Shown piece after piece: positions 52,039-60,921 of a stretch of DNA of 64,000 nucleotides. Positions within the stretch are counted from its first letter, which is position 1, and each line of letters opens with the position of its first letter. Source of the DNA: Streptomyces sp. CB02058 (GTDB lineage: Bacteria; Actinomycetota; Actinomycetes; Streptomycetales; Streptomycetaceae). The position numbers and the translations under genes are program-made. The notes under the pieces were generated by a model. It was not told the DNA's origin and made no database searches. It was given only the letters and a program-made list of their open reading frames with translations. The stretch covers positions 1,566,916-1,630,915 of the forward strand of contig NZ_LIPG01000003.1 of the NCBI RefSeq assembly GCF_001905505.1. Direction: 5' to 3'.

Positions 52039-53099
52039 CCGAGGTACAGAACCCGTTCACCCCGCACGAGAGCGTCGTCCCCGATGCCCTGACCACGGTG
52101 CTGCTCGGACACAACGCCTTCCAGTTCATGCGTGCCGGGGTCGAACTCGGCCTCTTCGACCTGCTGGAGCGCAGCCCCGGAGCCGGCCGGCAGCAGCTCC
52201 TCGAAGAGCTCGGTCTTCAGGAGCGGGCCCTGGACATCCTGATCCTGGGCGTCAGCTCGCTGAAGCTGGTGGAACGAAAGGACGAGGGCTACTTCAACAC
52301 CACGTCCGTCGCCGACCTGTTCACCGGCGGCCACTGGGAGCTGGTCAAGGCGGTCGTCGGATTCGAGGCGTACGTGACCTACCCCGGACTGGTCGACTTC
52401 ACCGAGTCGCTGCGGGACAACACCAACGTCGGCCTGCGCCGCTACCCCGGAGACGGCGCCACCGTCTACCACCGGCTGAGCGAGGACCCCGAACTCCTGC
52501 GGGTCTTCTACCACTTCATGGGCACCTGGTCGGCGGTGGCCTCGAAGCACCTCATCAACTACGGGGACTTCAGCACTTCCCGCCGCATCCTCGACGTCGG
52601 CGGCGGCGACGCCACCATGGCCATCGCGGTGGCCAAGGCGCACCCCGAGGTCGAGGTCACCGTGCTGGAGATCCCGAAGGTGGTCGAACTGGCCCGCAAG
52701 CGGGTCGAGGAGGCCGGCCTCAGCGACCGCGTCAAGGTCGTCGAGGGGGACATCTTCGAGGACGCCTACCCCGAGGGGTACGACACCGTGATGTTCGTGC
52801 ACCAGCTCCAGATCTGGCCGCAGGACCGCATCCGGGTGCTGCTGGCCCACGCGCACGCGGTGCTGCCGGACGGCGGCCGGGTCATGATCCTCAACTCCAT
52901 GTCCGAGGACGGCTACGACGGTCCCCTGATGGCCGCCCTCGCCAGCCCCTTCTTCGCGGCGGTCGCCGGCGAGGGCGGGATGCTCTACGCCTGGGAGAAG
53001 TACGAGGAGTCCCTGAAGGAGGTCGGGTTCGACTCGGTTCTGCGCACCCGCTGCACCGACGCCATCACCCCGCACGGCATCATCACGGCGACCAAGTGA
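52035..53099 (+). CDS. SAM-dependent O-methyltransferase (family 2)
   Basis: A 354-residue methyltransferase with an N-terminal winged-helix dimerisation domain (LTTVLLGHNAFQFMRAGVEL, then LGLFDLLERS) and a class I SAM domain with motif I RILDVGGGDATMAIAVAK and downstream VLEIPKVVELARKRVEEAGL. Homologues methylate small-molecule hydroxyls. ATGA overlap with the PPTase gene; GGGAGA upstream. In this operon it could methylate an N-hydroxyl or the Ser hydroxyl; neither is shown by sequence. Confidence 0.85.
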   Translation: MTEVQNPFTPHESVVPDALTTVLLGHNAFQFMRAGVELGLFDLLERSPGAGRQQLLEELGLQERALDILILGVSSLKLVERKDEGYFNTTSVADLFTGGHWELVKAVVGFEAYVTYPGLVDFTESLRDNTNVGLRRYPGDGATVYHRLSEDPELLRVFYHFMGTWSAVASKHLINYGDFSTSRRILDVGGGDATMAIAVAKAHPEVEVTVLEIPKVVELARKRVEEAGLSDRVKVVEGDIFEDAYPEGYDTVMFVHQLQIWPQDRIRVLLAHAHAVLPDGGRVMILNSMSEDGYDGPLMAALASPFFAAVAGEGGMLYAWEKYEESLKEVGFDSVLRTRCTDAITPHGIITATK

Positions 53100-54331
53100 C
53101 CGGCCCGCTGCCCGCGTACGGCCCGGTGGAGGACCTCGTACGCCTGCGGGAGAGCCTCCACCAGGAGCCGGAAGTCGGTCTCGACCTGCCGCGGACCAAG
53201 GCGAAGGTGCTGGCCGCGCTCGACGGACTGGATCTGGAGATCACGACGGGCAGCGCCCTGTCGTCCGTCACGGCCGTGCTCCGCGGCCGTGACGGCGGCA
53301 CGGCGGACGGCCCCCCTCCGGTGGTGTTGCTGCGCGCCGACATGGACGCGCTGCCCCTGACGGAGACGACCGGCGTCCCGTACGCCTCCGCCCACGAGGG
53401 CAGGATGCACGCCTGCGGGCACGACCTGCACACCGCCATGCTGGTCGGCGCCGCCCGGCAGCTCGCCGCGCAGCGGGACGACCTGGCCGGCGACGTGATC
53501 CTCATGTTCCAGCCGGGGGAGGAGGGACACCACGGCGCGCGGCTGATGATCGAGGAAGGAGTCCTGGACGCGGCGGGGCCCGGCCGCCGCCCCGTCGCCG
53601 CCTACGCCCTGCACGTGGCGTCCTCGCTGCTCCCGACGGGCGCGGTCCTCACCCGCAAGGGTCCGCTGCTGGCCGGCGGCGACGCGCTGCGGGTGACCGT
53701 ACGGGGCCGGGGCGGCCACGACTCCCAGCCGCACCTGCTCCGGGACCCGGTCCCGGCGGCCTGCGAGATGGTCCTGGCCCTGCAGACCTACGCGAGCCGG
53801 GGCTTCGACCCCTTCGACCCGGTGCTGCTCTCCGTCGGCAGCATCCACGCCGGCACGGCGGCCAACATCGTCCCGGACGAGGCCGAGCTGAAGATCGGCG
53901 TACGGACCTTCGGGCCGGGCGCCAAGGCGCAGGTGCTGTCCGGTGTGACCCGGGTGCTGGAAGGTGTCGCGGCGGCCCACGGGGTGACGGTGGAGGTGGA
54001 CCACGCCATGGACTACCCGGTCACCGTCGTCGACCCGGCGGAGGCGGACTTCGCCGCGGCGGTGGTCGACCGGACGCTGGGGCCGGGCCGGCTCGTCTGG
54101 TCCCCGATCCCGCTCAGCCCCTCGGAGGACTTCTCCTTCGTGCTGGACCAGGTGCCCGGCGCCATGCTCTTCCTCGGTGCCTGTCCACCGGACCGCGACC
54201 CCGCGAAGGCGAGCTTCAACCACAGCCCGGACGCCGTCTTCGGTAACGAGGTCCTCGGCGACGGCGCCCGTCTCCTCGCGGGTCTGGCCGCGGACCGGCT
54301 GGCTGCGGCGGCCGGACGGGCACCCGCATGA
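53096..54331 (+). CDS. M20-family metallo-amidohydrolase, NRPS-operon associated
   Basis: A 411-residue M20D amidohydrolase: LLRADMDALPLTE, MHACGHDLHTAM, PGEEGHHGA and PSEDFSFV carry the metal ligands, and RGRGGHDSQPH the dimer domain. GTGA overlap with the methyltransferase gene. It shares the layout of the enzyme at 19721-21004. It could remove an acyl or amino-acid cap (prodrug activation, resistance or editing); inference from operon membership. Confidence 0.87.
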   Translation: MTGPLPAYGPVEDLVRLRESLHQEPEVGLDLPRTKAKVLAALDGLDLEITTGSALSSVTAVLRGRDGGTADGPPPVVLLRADMDALPLTETTGVPYASAHEGRMHACGHDLHTAMLVGAARQLAAQRDDLAGDVILMFQPGEEGHHGARLMIEEGVLDAAGPGRRPVAAYALHVASSLLPTGAVLTRKGPLLAGGDALRVTVRGRGGHDSQPHLLRDPVPAACEMVLALQTYASRGFDPFDPVLLSVGSIHAGTAANIVPDEAELKIGVRTFGPGAKAQVLSGVTRVLEGVAAAHGVTVEVDHAMDYPVTVVDPAEADFAAAVVDRTLGPGRLVWSPIPLSPSEDFSFVLDQVPGAMLFLGACPPDRDPAKASFNHSPDAVFGNEVLGDGARLLAGLAADRLAAAAGRAPA

Positions 54332-54963
54332 GCCGGTACGCCCAGGTGGCCTTCACCGGGAACGTCCGGCGCGTGCAGGAGGAGAGGGGAAGCGTCCGCG
54401 CGATGGACCGGCTGCGGGACGGGCCGGTGGAACCCGACCGGCTCGGCCCCCGCGAGGCGGAATTCATCGGGGCGCGGGACGGCTTCTACCTGGGCACGGT
54501 GGGCGAGGACGGGTGGCCGTACATCCAGCACCGGGGCGGACCGGCCGGATTCGTGCACGTCGTGGACGAGGGAACGCTGGCGTTCGCCGAGGTACGGGGC
54601 AACCGGCAGTACATCACCGCCGGCAACCTCCGGGGGGACGACCGGGTCTCGCTCTTCTTCATGGACTACGCGCACCAGGCTCGGTTGAAGGTGCTCGGCC
54701 GCGCGGAGACCAGGGAGGCCGACGACTACACCGGGCTCCCGCAACGGGTCGCGGAGGAGATCGGGAGGCTCGGCACCGACGGCCTTCGGGAACGGCTGGT
54801 GCTCGTCCGGGTCGAAGGGCTGGCGTGGAACTGCGCCAAGCACATCACTCCCCGCTACTCGCAGGCGGAACTCGCGGACGCGCTGCAAGAGGTCGCCGAA
54901 CGCCTCGCGGAACTGGAGGCGGAGAACGAGGAGTTGCGGGAGAAACTGCGGGAGCGAAGCTGA
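54328..54963 (+). CDS. PNPOx-like FMN flavoprotein with C-terminal coiled coil
   Basis: A 211-residue protein of the pyridoxamine-5'-phosphate oxidase-like split-barrel group (DGFYLGTVGEDGWPYIQHRG, then NRQYITAGNL and DDRVSLFFMDYAHQARLKVL). Such proteins bind FMN or F420 and reduce or oxidise small molecules. The last ~30 residues (LADALQEVAERLAELEAENE onward) form a heptad-repeat coiled coil, suggesting oligomerisation or docking. ATGA overlap with the amidohydrolase gene; last gene of the operon. In an N-oxygenation pathway it may set the oxidation state of the nitrogen. Confidence 0.85.
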   Translation: MSRYAQVAFTGNVRRVQEERGSVRAMDRLRDGPVEPDRLGPREAEFIGARDGFYLGTVGEDGWPYIQHRGGPAGFVHVVDEGTLAFAEVRGNRQYITAGNLRGDDRVSLFFMDYAHQARLKVLGRAETREADDYTGLPQRVAEEIGRLGTDGLRERLVLVRVEGLAWNCAKHITPRYSQAELADALQEVAERLAELEAENEELREKLRERS

Positions 54964-54989
54964 CCGGCCGGGCCGACGGCCCGGCCGGT
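54963..54989. terminator. Terminator hairpin ending the NRPS operon
   Basis: A perfect 12-bp inverted repeat ACCGGCCGGGCC / GGCCCGGCCGGT (54963-54974 and 54978-54989) with a 3-nt loop, beginning at the last base of the PNPOx stop codon and followed by only TT. The remaining 170 nt to the convergent antiporter gene show no gene. Confidence 0.8.
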
Positions 54990-55162
54990 TGCGCGGCCCG
55001 GGACGCTCTCCGGGCGGTGAGGGCGTCGATGCCAACCACAGGTACTGGCGACGGCCGGACTCCAGCAGGACGCATGCCCGTGTGCACCGCATTTCCCGGC
55101 ATGCCGCCGACGTCTGCCCAGGTCATCCTTCGACAACGCGCCGAAGAGATCAGCAGGCGTCT

Positions 55163-56449
55163 TCACTCGGACTTGCCGGCCTTCGTATGGACAGGGCCGT
55201 TGGTGGATGGGAGGCGAGGTGCGGCGGGCTCGGACGCTTCGGTGCGCAGGATGCGGGTGAGCAGGGGGCCGGTGATCGCTGTGGTGGTCACCGCCATCAC
55301 CACCATCAGGGAGTAGAGCCTGTTGTCCAGTACGCCCAGTTCCAGGCCCACGCCGAGCACCACGAGTTCGGTGAGCCCGCGAGTGTTCAGCAGGGTGCCC
55401 AGCGCGGCGGCGTGGCGGTTGTCCAGGCCGCCGAGCCGGGCTCCGAGGTAGGCGCCGAGGAACTTGCCGGTGACGGCCACGACGAGGATGGCGGCCAGTT
55501 CGCCGAAGTCCGACGCGTTCAGCCGGGAGAGGTCGACCTTGAGGCCGGAGAGCACGAAGTAGACGGGCAGCAGGAGCAGGACGCACAGCGGTTCGACCCG
55601 TTGGAGTACGCCCGCGCGCAGCCTGCCGCCGCTGCCTCGAGGCATGACGGCACCGAACAGGAACGCCCCGAAGATGTAGTGCAGGCCCAGCCACTCGGTG
55701 CAGGCCGCCGAGACGAGTAGCCCGCCCAGGACCAGGGCAAGGAAGTCCCGTCCGGATCCCGGACCGTCCGGCTGCGAACCGGCGCCCCGCTCGCTCGCCC
55801 TGCGGAGCAGCGGGCGGACGACGGTGACCATCAGAGCGGCGTAGGGCACCAGAAGCGCGAGGCGCCAGTCGAGTTGCTTGCCCGTGGTGACGGCCACGAC
55901 CACTGCCAGCAGGGTCCATGCCAGGAGGTCGGTGATCGCCGCGCACGTGAGCGCGGTCGTGCCGAGCCGGGTATGGGCCAGATTGCGGTCGGCGATGATC
56001 CGGGCCAGTACGGGGAACGCCGTCACGGCCATCGAGACCGCCAGGAACAGCACGAAGCCCACGGACGACACATGTTGGTGCGTGCCCATCAGCGGCCACG
56101 CGAGCGCCGCGCCCAGACCCAGTGGCAGCGCGGTCGAGAAGAGGGTGGCCCACAGGGTGACCGGGCCTCCTCCACGCAGGATGCCGAGATCGATCTCCAG
56201 GCCGACGATGAACATGAAGAGGGCGATGCCCACACCGGCGAGCGCACCCAGCAGCGGCCGCACCTCGGTGGGGAAGAGGACGCCGGAGAGGTGTTCGCCC
56301 AACAGCGTGGGCCCGAGCAGGACGCCGGCCAGGATTTCGCCGATGACCGACGGTTGGCCCAGGGCGCGCGCCAGCGCGCCCATGACACGTGCCAGGCCCA
56401 GGATGAGGGCGAGGTCCAGGAGTAGGTAGACCGTCTGCGAGGTCGTCAC
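55163..56449 (-). CDS. CPA2-family cation:proton antiporter
   Basis: A 428-residue membrane protein with about twelve hydrophobic segments, including QPSVIGEILAGVLLGPTLLG and FMFIVGLEIDLG typical of CPA2 (KefB/NapA-like) antiporters; no C-terminal TrkA nucleotide domain. GTGA overlap with the carrier protein gene places it in the FkbH operon. Antiporters of this type occur in antibiotic loci, where they may support resistance or export; inference. Confidence 0.88.
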   Translation of the reverse strand: MTTSQTVYLLLDLALILGLARVMGALARALGQPSVIGEILAGVLLGPTLLGEHLSGVLFPTEVRPLLGALAGVGIALFMFIVGLEIDLGILRGGGPVTLWATLFSTALPLGLGAALAWPLMGTHQHVSSVGFVLFLAVSMAVTAFPVLARIIADRNLAHTRLGTTALTCAAITDLLAWTLLAVVVAVTTGKQLDWRLALLVPYAALMVTVVRPLLRRASERGAGSQPDGPGSGRDFLALVLGGLLVSAACTEWLGLHYIFGAFLFGAVMPRGSGGRLRAGVLQRVEPLCVLLLLPVYFVLSGLKVDLSRLNASDFGELAAILVVAVTGKFLGAYLGARLGGLDNRHAAALGTLLNTRGLTELVVLGVGLELGVLDNRLYSLMVVMAVTTTAITGPLLTRILRTEASEPAAPRLPSTNGPVHTKAGKSE

Positions 56450-56685
56450 CTGGGGTCGCCGCCCTCGATGACCCGTTGGTACACGCCTTCGAGGGACTGC
56501 TCCGTGAGCAGCCGGCTCACGGAGATGCGGTGGCCGGTCTCACGCTCCAGTGCCACCACAAGACGCAGCACGTGAAGCGACTCCCAGTGCAGCAACTGAT
56601 CGAAATCAGTGTCCAGTTCGATCTTCGTCAGGGGGAGCCCCAGCTCGTCGCACACGATGTCCAGGAAGGCCGAGCGGGTGATCAC
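56446..56685 (-). CDS. Acyl carrier protein paired with FkbH
   Basis: A 79-residue carrier protein starting at GTG 56685, which overlaps the FkbH stop (GTGA). The phosphopantetheine Ser lies in LLHWESLHVLRLV, within an ESL rather than DSL context. FkbH-type enzymes load glyceryl units on exactly such stand-alone carriers, so this is the probable acceptor. Confidence 0.85.
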   Translation of the reverse strand: MITRSAFLDIVCDELGLPLTKIELDTDFDQLLHWESLHVLRLVVALERETGHRISVSRLLTEQSLEGVYQRVIEGGDPR

Positions 56686-58640
56686 GAGGGCTCCTCGAAG
56701 TCGTTGGCGAGCTGGAGGTGGTCGGGGACACCGGGCACCTCTTCGAGGCTGTGGCGGAACTCGGCCTCCGCCTCGGTGCTGTCGCCGCGGGTGAAACCGA
56801 GCGTGGGGTAGAAGTCCGCGAACCGGCGGTTGCGTTCGGTGGCGCGGTACGTCCCGGTGACGGCCGTGCGGCCGAGTGCGCGGGCGTGGGTCAGGAGGGA
56901 CACCATGGCCGCCGTCTCGACTCCCCGGTCGAAGACGCGGCAGCTGAGCAGCATGTTGTCGATGTGCAGTGCGCTGCCCCGGGGGCGGGCGAAGATGGCG
57001 CCGATCAGTCCGTTGTCGCCGAAGCGGTCGGCCGACCGTACGGAGAGCACCAGGCACTCGGGGTCCGCGCACCGCGTCGTGACCTCGGCCGCGCTCAGGC
57101 GTTCACCGGTGAGGTTGAACTGGTTGGTCCGCAACGTAAGTTGTGAGAGCCGCTCGGCTTCGAATCCTTTGGCGCGCGATACGGTGACCGTGACACCGAG
57201 GTCCCGGAGGTAGGACTCCGCGGATCCGGCGGCGTCACGTAGCTGCCGGCGCGCCGCCAGTGTGTGGTAGCCCTCGATCCTGCGCCGGTCCTCGTCGGTG
57301 AGTCGAGGGGTCGCGAACCAGTCGTCCATGAGCAGACGTTCGACGTGCAGGGCGGGTTCGTCGTTCAGTCCCACCACGGCGACCTGGGGCAGCGTGGACG
57401 CGACCAGGCCGCACTCGGCCGGAGAGTCGTCGACGAAGACGAAGCTGTCCAGGCCGAGATCGAGGTCCTGGGCGATGAGGCGCAGATTCGCGTCCTTGGG
57501 CTGCCAGTTGGCCACGATCTTGACAAAATCTTGCTGACGTAACGCCATGTCCGGGTGTGCGGACAGGACTTGAAGGACCGGCGTCTCTTCGTTCTTGCTG
57601 CACACTGCTAACAGCACGCCCTGCGAGGCCAGTTGGCGAACGACGCGCTGGAAGGCGCCGAACGCCTCACCGCGCAGCGTCGAGGCCGCCGTGATGCCGT
57701 CCGGGCCGTCGTCGCCGAGTATGCCGTCCCACAGCGTGTTGTCGAGGTCCAGAACCAGGACCTTTCTGCTCCGGCCACGGAACGCACGGAGCAGGTGGGC
57801 CACTTCCCGGGCGTAAGCGGCAAGCAGCTCGTCACTCAAGCGCATCTTCGCGTACTGGGCCATCCGCGCGTCGCTGAGGGGACCGCTCGCGGCCATCAGC
57901 GGCTCCATGTCGATGACCGCGATCCGGTCGGAGCGGGCGGCGAGCCTGAGAAGCCGGATGTTCAACTCCCGCCAGACAATACCTATCTGGCAACGCGTCG
58001 CGTGATCGATGACCTGATGGGTCAGCGAGCGCGGCAGGGCGATCGTGTTGAGCACCAACCGTCCGGAGCCCTCGGTGAGGTAACGCTCGGTGAGCTCTTC
58101 GAGTTCCGTGCCGAAGTCGGAAGCCGCCGCCTCCACCTCGGAGGCGGTCCATGGCCCGGGGAGTCGGTCGAGTACCGCCTGGGCGTCCAGGACGCAGAGC
58201 ACGGCTTCGAAGCTGCCGGTGTAGAGCCGGCCTGTCGTGTCGCTCAGATCCTTGCGGTACGAGGCGAAATCGCTGACGTCAGGCTCGAGTACCCAGCCAT
58301 GCCTGGCGAGTTCGGCGGTCAGGGGAGCGATCAGGCCATCCAAGGTGGAACAGCCCGTCACCGCGAGTGACACCGCCTGTGTCCCGGGGTGGCGTTCTTT
58401 GACCAGGTCGGGGTCAAGTCGTTTCAGCAGCGTCCCGGCACGTATCAGGTCGGCGACTGTGCCGTCTGCCGCGATGTCGGCCAGAATCCCGGCCACCGAG
58501 CCGTAGTGCTCGGCGAGATCACCTTGGCCGGCAAGGTCGCGCAGGCGGGCGAGTGGCGCTTCTGTCACTCGTAACTCCTCGTCGTACAAAGGAAACTGAC
58601 GCGACCACACGACGCGACGGAGTTGATCGTAGGCGGTCAT
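56682..58640 (-). CDS. FkbH-like HAD-family glyceryl-carrier loading enzyme, three TTA codons
   Basis: A 652-residue protein with an N-terminal SGNH-like region, a HAD domain (KVLVLDLDNTLWDGILGDDG, catalytic Asp298 and Asp300) and a C-terminal GNAT-like part (LSQLTLRTNQFNLTGERLSA). FkbH takes 1,3-bisphosphoglycerate, removes phosphate and loads D-glyceryl onto a carrier protein, giving glyceryl or methoxymalonyl units. TTA codons occur at codons 23, 344 and 367 (58574-58572, 57611-57609, 57542-57540), a strong bldA signature and base use unlike the neighbours. No clear ribosome site precedes the ATG at 58640. Confidence 0.88.
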   Translation of the reverse strand: MTAYDQLRRVVWSRQFPLYDEELRVTEAPLARLRDLAGQGDLAEHYGSVAGILADIAADGTVADLIRAGTLLKRLDPDLVKERHPGTQAVSLAVTGCSTLDGLIAPLTAELARHGWVLEPDVSDFASYRKDLSDTTGRLYTGSFEAVLCVLDAQAVLDRLPGPWTASEVEAAASDFGTELEELTERYLTEGSGRLVLNTIALPRSLTHQVIDHATRCQIGIVWRELNIRLLRLAARSDRIAVIDMEPLMAASGPLSDARMAQYAKMRLSDELLAAYAREVAHLLRAFRGRSRKVLVLDLDNTLWDGILGDDGPDGITAASTLRGEAFGAFQRVVRQLASQGVLLAVCSKNEETPVLQVLSAHPDMALRQQDFVKIVANWQPKDANLRLIAQDLDLGLDSFVFVDDSPAECGLVASTLPQVAVVGLNDEPALHVERLLMDDWFATPRLTDEDRRRIEGYHTLAARRQLRDAAGSAESYLRDLGVTVTVSRAKGFEAERLSQLTLRTNQFNLTGERLSAAEVTTRCADPECLVLSVRSADRFGDNGLIGAIFARPRGSALHIDNMLLSCRVFDRGVETAAMVSLLTHARALGRTAVTGTYRATERNRRFADFYPTLGFTRGDSTEAEAEFRHSLEEVPGVPDHLQLANDFEEPS

Positions 58641-58942
58641 GAGATAGTCGCCAAGGATCAAGTTGGGCCATGTAAGATCCAAAAATTGCTTGCCGACCGG
58701 TGGACCTCTGTCCCCGGGGACCTGAGGGCGGGCTGCGACAGTTGGGGGGCTGTGGTGACGGGACCGTGTGCGGCCAATGGGGCCGGCAATACGTGTGTTC
58801 GCGTTGCTCAGCCCCTGGCCCGGCCGTCGAGACCGTGACATCCACGCCCCGTTCACTCCGCGATCGCTCTTTCACTGCTCCCGTGTTCGTCCCGCTCGCC
58901 GCATGCCGATGAACGGCAGCAGGCTCACCGGAAGGGGAAGTC
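58641..58942. promoter_or_regulatory. Divergent promoter region between FkbH and radical SAM operons
   Basis: A 302-nt interval between divergent genes. The FkbH-proximal 70 nt (to about 58710) are AT-rich for this genome and include CCAAAAATTG. I see no recognisable gene. Promoters for both directions must lie here, but I could not pick out a convincing -35/-10 pair. Confidence 0.5.
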
Positions 58943-60901
58943 ATGCTCGCTCGAAGGGTCATCGTTCACTCCTGTTACGCAACGCCGAGATCCGACGAGA
59001 CGTCAACAGAGTCAGCCAAAAGGGAAGTCGGGCTTCTGAGGGATGGCCGACTCGCGGAACTGGCGGCTCTGTCGGGGCACCGTGATCCGGCGCGGATCAA
59101 CTGGAACGCCCGACGATTCCCGGTCCTCGCCGCGCTCGCTCCGGTGATGACCTCCGTGGAGGGTGAGATCACCTATCCCGGCGACCCCATGTGCCTGTAC
59201 GCCGCGCTGAGCGTGGTGGTGGACAGCGGGCTCCGTTCGGCACGGCACGGCGCGGGCGACGGCTCACCGTTCTCGGACCTCTGCCCGGACTGGGGCACTC
59301 CGGTGACGAAACGGCAGCGGCTGACAGCGGAACACGGTCTTCGCGCCTGGGACGAGAACGACAGCACACCCGACCACACCGTCTTCGACCCCAGGGTGTG
59401 GGACGAGCGGGCGCAGGCCGACCTGCGCGCCGAACTCGTCCGCCGTCAGCCGCGTGTCTTATTGATCAGCACGGTCTCGCCCGGGCATCGCTACGCCCTG
59501 GAGATGGCCGCCGTCGCGCGCGACGTGGTGCCCGACTGCCTGGTCGTCTTCGGTGGCCGCCACATCGACGAGACCATGCGGTACGTGCCCGCCGGGAAGA
59601 CCCTCGCCCTGGAATACAGCAGCACCCTGCGTGCGATGGACGACGGCCGGGTGGGTCCGGTCGTGGACTTCCTGGTCTCCGGCGAGGGCTACTTCGCGCT
59701 CGACCTGCTGATGCGGGCCATCGCCCTCGCCATGGACCTGGGGCGCACCCGGGCTCGCGTTGGCGATGTCGTACGAATGCTCGACCTGCTGGGAGCCGCC
59801 GGTGAGCGCATACCCGGGTCGTCCCTGATCTGCGCCGTGCTGCCCGAGGCCGTGGAGGCCTTTCCCGTCCGTGGCCCCCAGTTCGACCTGGCCGGCCTGC
59901 CCTCCCCGTACCAGGGCTTCGCCGTCCGCTCCCGCTTCCCCGTCTTCCCGCTGGCCGACGGCAGCGCCGCCCGCACGGCCCATATGACCGTCTCCAACGC
60001 GTGCCCGTACCACTGCGACTTCTGCTCGGAGTCGGCGGTACTCGCCGGCGGCCTCAAGCGCTTCGTCGAGTCGCCGGCCGAGGCGGCGCTGGAGCGGGTC
60101 TGCGAGTACGTGAGCTACGGCGCGGAGGCCGTCTTCTTCGACGACTCCATCTTCTGGAGCGGCACCTTCCCGGCCATCCGGGCCTTCTGCGCGGCGCTGC
60201 GGGCCGCCCGCACCGCGTCGGGGTCCGACGAACTGCCGGAGCGCTGCCGGAAGTGGATCACGGACGACGCGGACTGGGAGCGCCTGCGGAACCTCCAGGT
60301 CGGCTGTCAGGTGACGGTCGACCTGCTGACCACACTGCACAAGGAGCAGGACGTCCGGGAGGTCCTGGACGCGCTCCGCGAGGCCGGATGCACCTACCTC
60401 TACATGGGCATCGAGAGCATGTCGGCCGAGGTGATGCAGCACGTGCACAAGAACGTCCGCCGCAGCACCGACTTCCCCTGGAACGCCAAGGTGCGCATGG
60501 CCCTGGAACGTATCCGGGACGCCGGCATCCCCGTGGGCAGCTCGGTGCTGTTCGGCCTGGAGGGCGAGACCAGGCTGTCCATCGAGGAGACGATCTCCGA
60601 GGTGGGGCAGCTCATCGACGACGGTCTGCTGGTCCTGGCCAGCCCCAACATCCTGACGTACCACCCCGGCACCCCCATCACCAGGGCGCACGGGATGACG
60701 GAGAAGCTCGACTACCACTCGCCGGACGTGGAGAACCGCCCGCCCTACACGTTCTTCGAGGAAGCGTTCCCGGGCGTGGTCTCGCTGCGGCTGAGCGAGG
60801 AGGAGGTCTGGTTCATCCACGAGGCCACCGCGAAACGCTGGGGCACCGTGCGCAACTCCGCCGAGCCGGAGACCCGGACCGCCGCCGCGGTGACCGTATG
60901 A
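58943..60901 (+). CDS. B12-binding-type radical SAM enzyme, contains TTA codon
   Basis: A 652-residue enzyme. Residues about 170-290 (PRVLLISTVSPGHRYALEMA and LVVFGGRHIDET) look like a B12-binding Rossmann domain, though the base-off DxHxxG motif is not evident. The radical SAM cluster motif is Cys354, Cys358, Cys361 (NACPYHCDFC), followed by FFDDSIFW and YLYMGIESMSAEVM. Such enzymes methylate or rearrange unactivated carbons or phosphorus. A TTA codon at 59459-59461 (codon 173) implies bldA control. GGGGAAG precedes the ATG. Substrate unknown. Confidence 0.87.
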   Translation: MLARRVIVHSCYATPRSDETSTESAKREVGLLRDGRLAELAALSGHRDPARINWNARRFPVLAALAPVMTSVEGEITYPGDPMCLYAALSVVVDSGLRSARHGAGDGSPFSDLCPDWGTPVTKRQRLTAEHGLRAWDENDSTPDHTVFDPRVWDERAQADLRAELVRRQPRVLLISTVSPGHRYALEMAAVARDVVPDCLVVFGGRHIDETMRYVPAGKTLALEYSSTLRAMDDGRVGPVVDFLVSGEGYFALDLLMRAIALAMDLGRTRARVGDVVRMLDLLGAAGERIPGSSLICAVLPEAVEAFPVRGPQFDLAGLPSPYQGFAVRSRFPVFPLADGSAARTAHMTVSNACPYHCDFCSESAVLAGGLKRFVESPAEAALERVCEYVSYGAEAVFFDDSIFWSGTFPAIRAFCAALRAARTASGSDELPERCRKWITDDADWERLRNLQVGCQVTVDLLTTLHKEQDVREVLDALREAGCTYLYMGIESMSAEVMQHVHKNVRRSTDFPWNAKVRMALERIRDAGIPVGSSVLFGLEGETRLSIEETISEVGQLIDDGLLVLASPNILTYHPGTPITRAHGMTEKLDYHSPDVENRPPYTFFEEAFPGVVSLRLSEEEVWFIHEATAKRWGTVRNSAEPETRTAAAVTV

Positions 60902-60921
60902 GGCATGAGGAGAGCATGGGC

